Assembly: GCA_002409725.1 (NCBI GenBank)
Contig: DHOI01000115.1
Span: forward strand, 1 to 5,687
Length of the DNA stretch: 5,687 nucleotides
From: Christensenella sp. UBA5394
GTDB lineage: Bacteria > Bacillota > Clostridia > Christensenellales > CAG-138
Direction of reading: 5' to 3'
Position numbers and translations under genes: made by a program. Shown piece after piece: positions 5,306-5,687 of this stretch; position 1 is the stretch's first letter; the number at the start of each line of letters is the position of its first letter. Under the pieces are notes generated by a model. That model searched no databases, was not told where the DNA came from, and worked only from the letters and a program-made list of their open reading frames with translations.

Positions 5306-5687
5306 TCTCGCCACCCCCTTCCCCTGCACTTTTTTTACCGAATTTCTTTTTAAGCCAGGCGAAGAAGCGGGGGATGTTATCCCAGCTGAACTCCCGGCTG
5401 CCCATGATACCGCGCCGCCAGAAGAGCACCACAGCCATTAGGAGCAGCGAGAAGATGACCATGCGGAAGCCGGTGCGGAACAGGGGCACCTGCCAGCCGC
5501 CGATGGTCAGCGGGTTATCGAAGAAGCGTAGCCACCATTCCTTGCTGGCCGTCACCAGGAACGCGCCCAGCACGCTGCCCGAGACCGAGCCGATGCCACC
5601 GATGACCACGATCAGCAGCACGTCGTAGGTGAGCATGATCTGAAAGGTCTTGGCTTCGATGGAGCGCATGTACATGGCCAACAGGCC
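5298..5687 (-). CDS. livM: Branched-chain amino acid ABC transporter permease LivM (C-terminal part, cut by window edge)
   Basis: The reading frame is open to the right edge, so only the last 129 residues are seen; the true start lies outside the window. The segment LLIVVIGGIGSVSGSVLGAFLV matches the conserved LivM/LivH cytoplasmic coupling motif (the usual VxGGxGSxxGPxxGA) that contacts the ATPases. It is followed by a hydrophobic span (MVIFSLLLMAVVLFW) and a basic cytoplasmic tail ending KKKFGKKSAGEGGGENA. The immediate coupling to livG and livF and the order livM-livG-livF support LivM rather than LivH. A TTG near 5681 in this frame is internal to the gene, not a start. Most of the transmembrane core is missing from view. 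Confidence 0.9.
   Translation of the reverse strand, partial: GLLAMYMRSIEAKTFQIMLTYDVLLIVVIGGIGSVSGSVLGAFLVTASKEWWLRFFDNPLTIGGWQVPLFRTGFRMVIFSLLLMAVVLFWRRGIMGSREFSWDNIPRFFAWLKKKFGKKSAGEGGGENA
5314..5320 (-). promoter_or_regulatory. Ribosome binding site deciding the livG start
   Basis: The minus strand reads AAGGGGG, near the AAGGAGG consensus, 8 nt upstream of ATG 5305 and inside the end of livM. It favours ATG 5305 over GTG 5329. Confidence 0.55.

Noticed and set aside
5679..5681. TTG at 5681 as the start of a short 127-residue membrane protein
   Set aside because: The frame stays open to the window edge, and the sequence matches the C-terminal third of LivM, so the gene begins outside the window.

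Overview
The window looks like chromosomal DNA from a GC-rich member of the Bacillota, most probably a Clostridia-type anaerobe. This is inferred from the gene families (a cell-wall hydrolase with four PG_binding_1 repeats and an NlpC/P60 domain, a Firmicutes-style uridine kinase, an AI-2E family membrane protein), the AGGAGG-type ribosome binding sites and the TATAAT promoters. No taxonomic marker is present, so the assignment is a guess at class level. No RNA gene, insertion sequence, CRISPR array or phage gene was seen.

Layout. (1) Positions 1-55 are a gene-free edge with a T6 tract and a short inverted repeat. (2) Positions 56-1841, minus strand, hold a two-gene unit: a uridine/cytidine kinase (1179-1841, TTG start) followed 10 bp later by an AI-2E family transporter (56-1168). 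(3) Positions 1842-1991 are a 150-bp divergent promoter region, with one TATAAT box facing each way and a 10-bp palindrome between them. (4) Positions 1992-3677, plus strand, encode a 561-residue membrane-anchored or secreted peptidoglycan hydrolase. Its promoter sits so close to the ATG that the mRNA is predicted to be leaderless. (5) A perfect 14-bp hairpin (3696-3726) lies between the convergent gene ends. (6) Positions 3753-5687, minus strand, hold the distal part of a branched-chain amino acid ABC transporter operon: livM (cut by the window edge), livG and livF, with overlapping start and stop codons.

How the genes work together. LivM, LivG and LivF are one permease and the two ATPases of a single importer; LivH and the binding protein should lie beyond the right edge. 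The kinase and the AI-2E protein are probably co-transcribed but have no obvious shared pathway. The hydrolase appears to be a stand-alone gene.

Nothing here amounts to a clear new system. The most testable points are: Tyr replacing the base-reading His in the kinase, which predicts a preference for cytidine; the predicted leaderless hydrolase mRNA; an insertion of about 24 residues in LivG; Asp in the third catalytic position of the NlpC/P60 domain; and a long, very basic N-terminal extension on the hydrolase that contains a twin-arginine-like motif.
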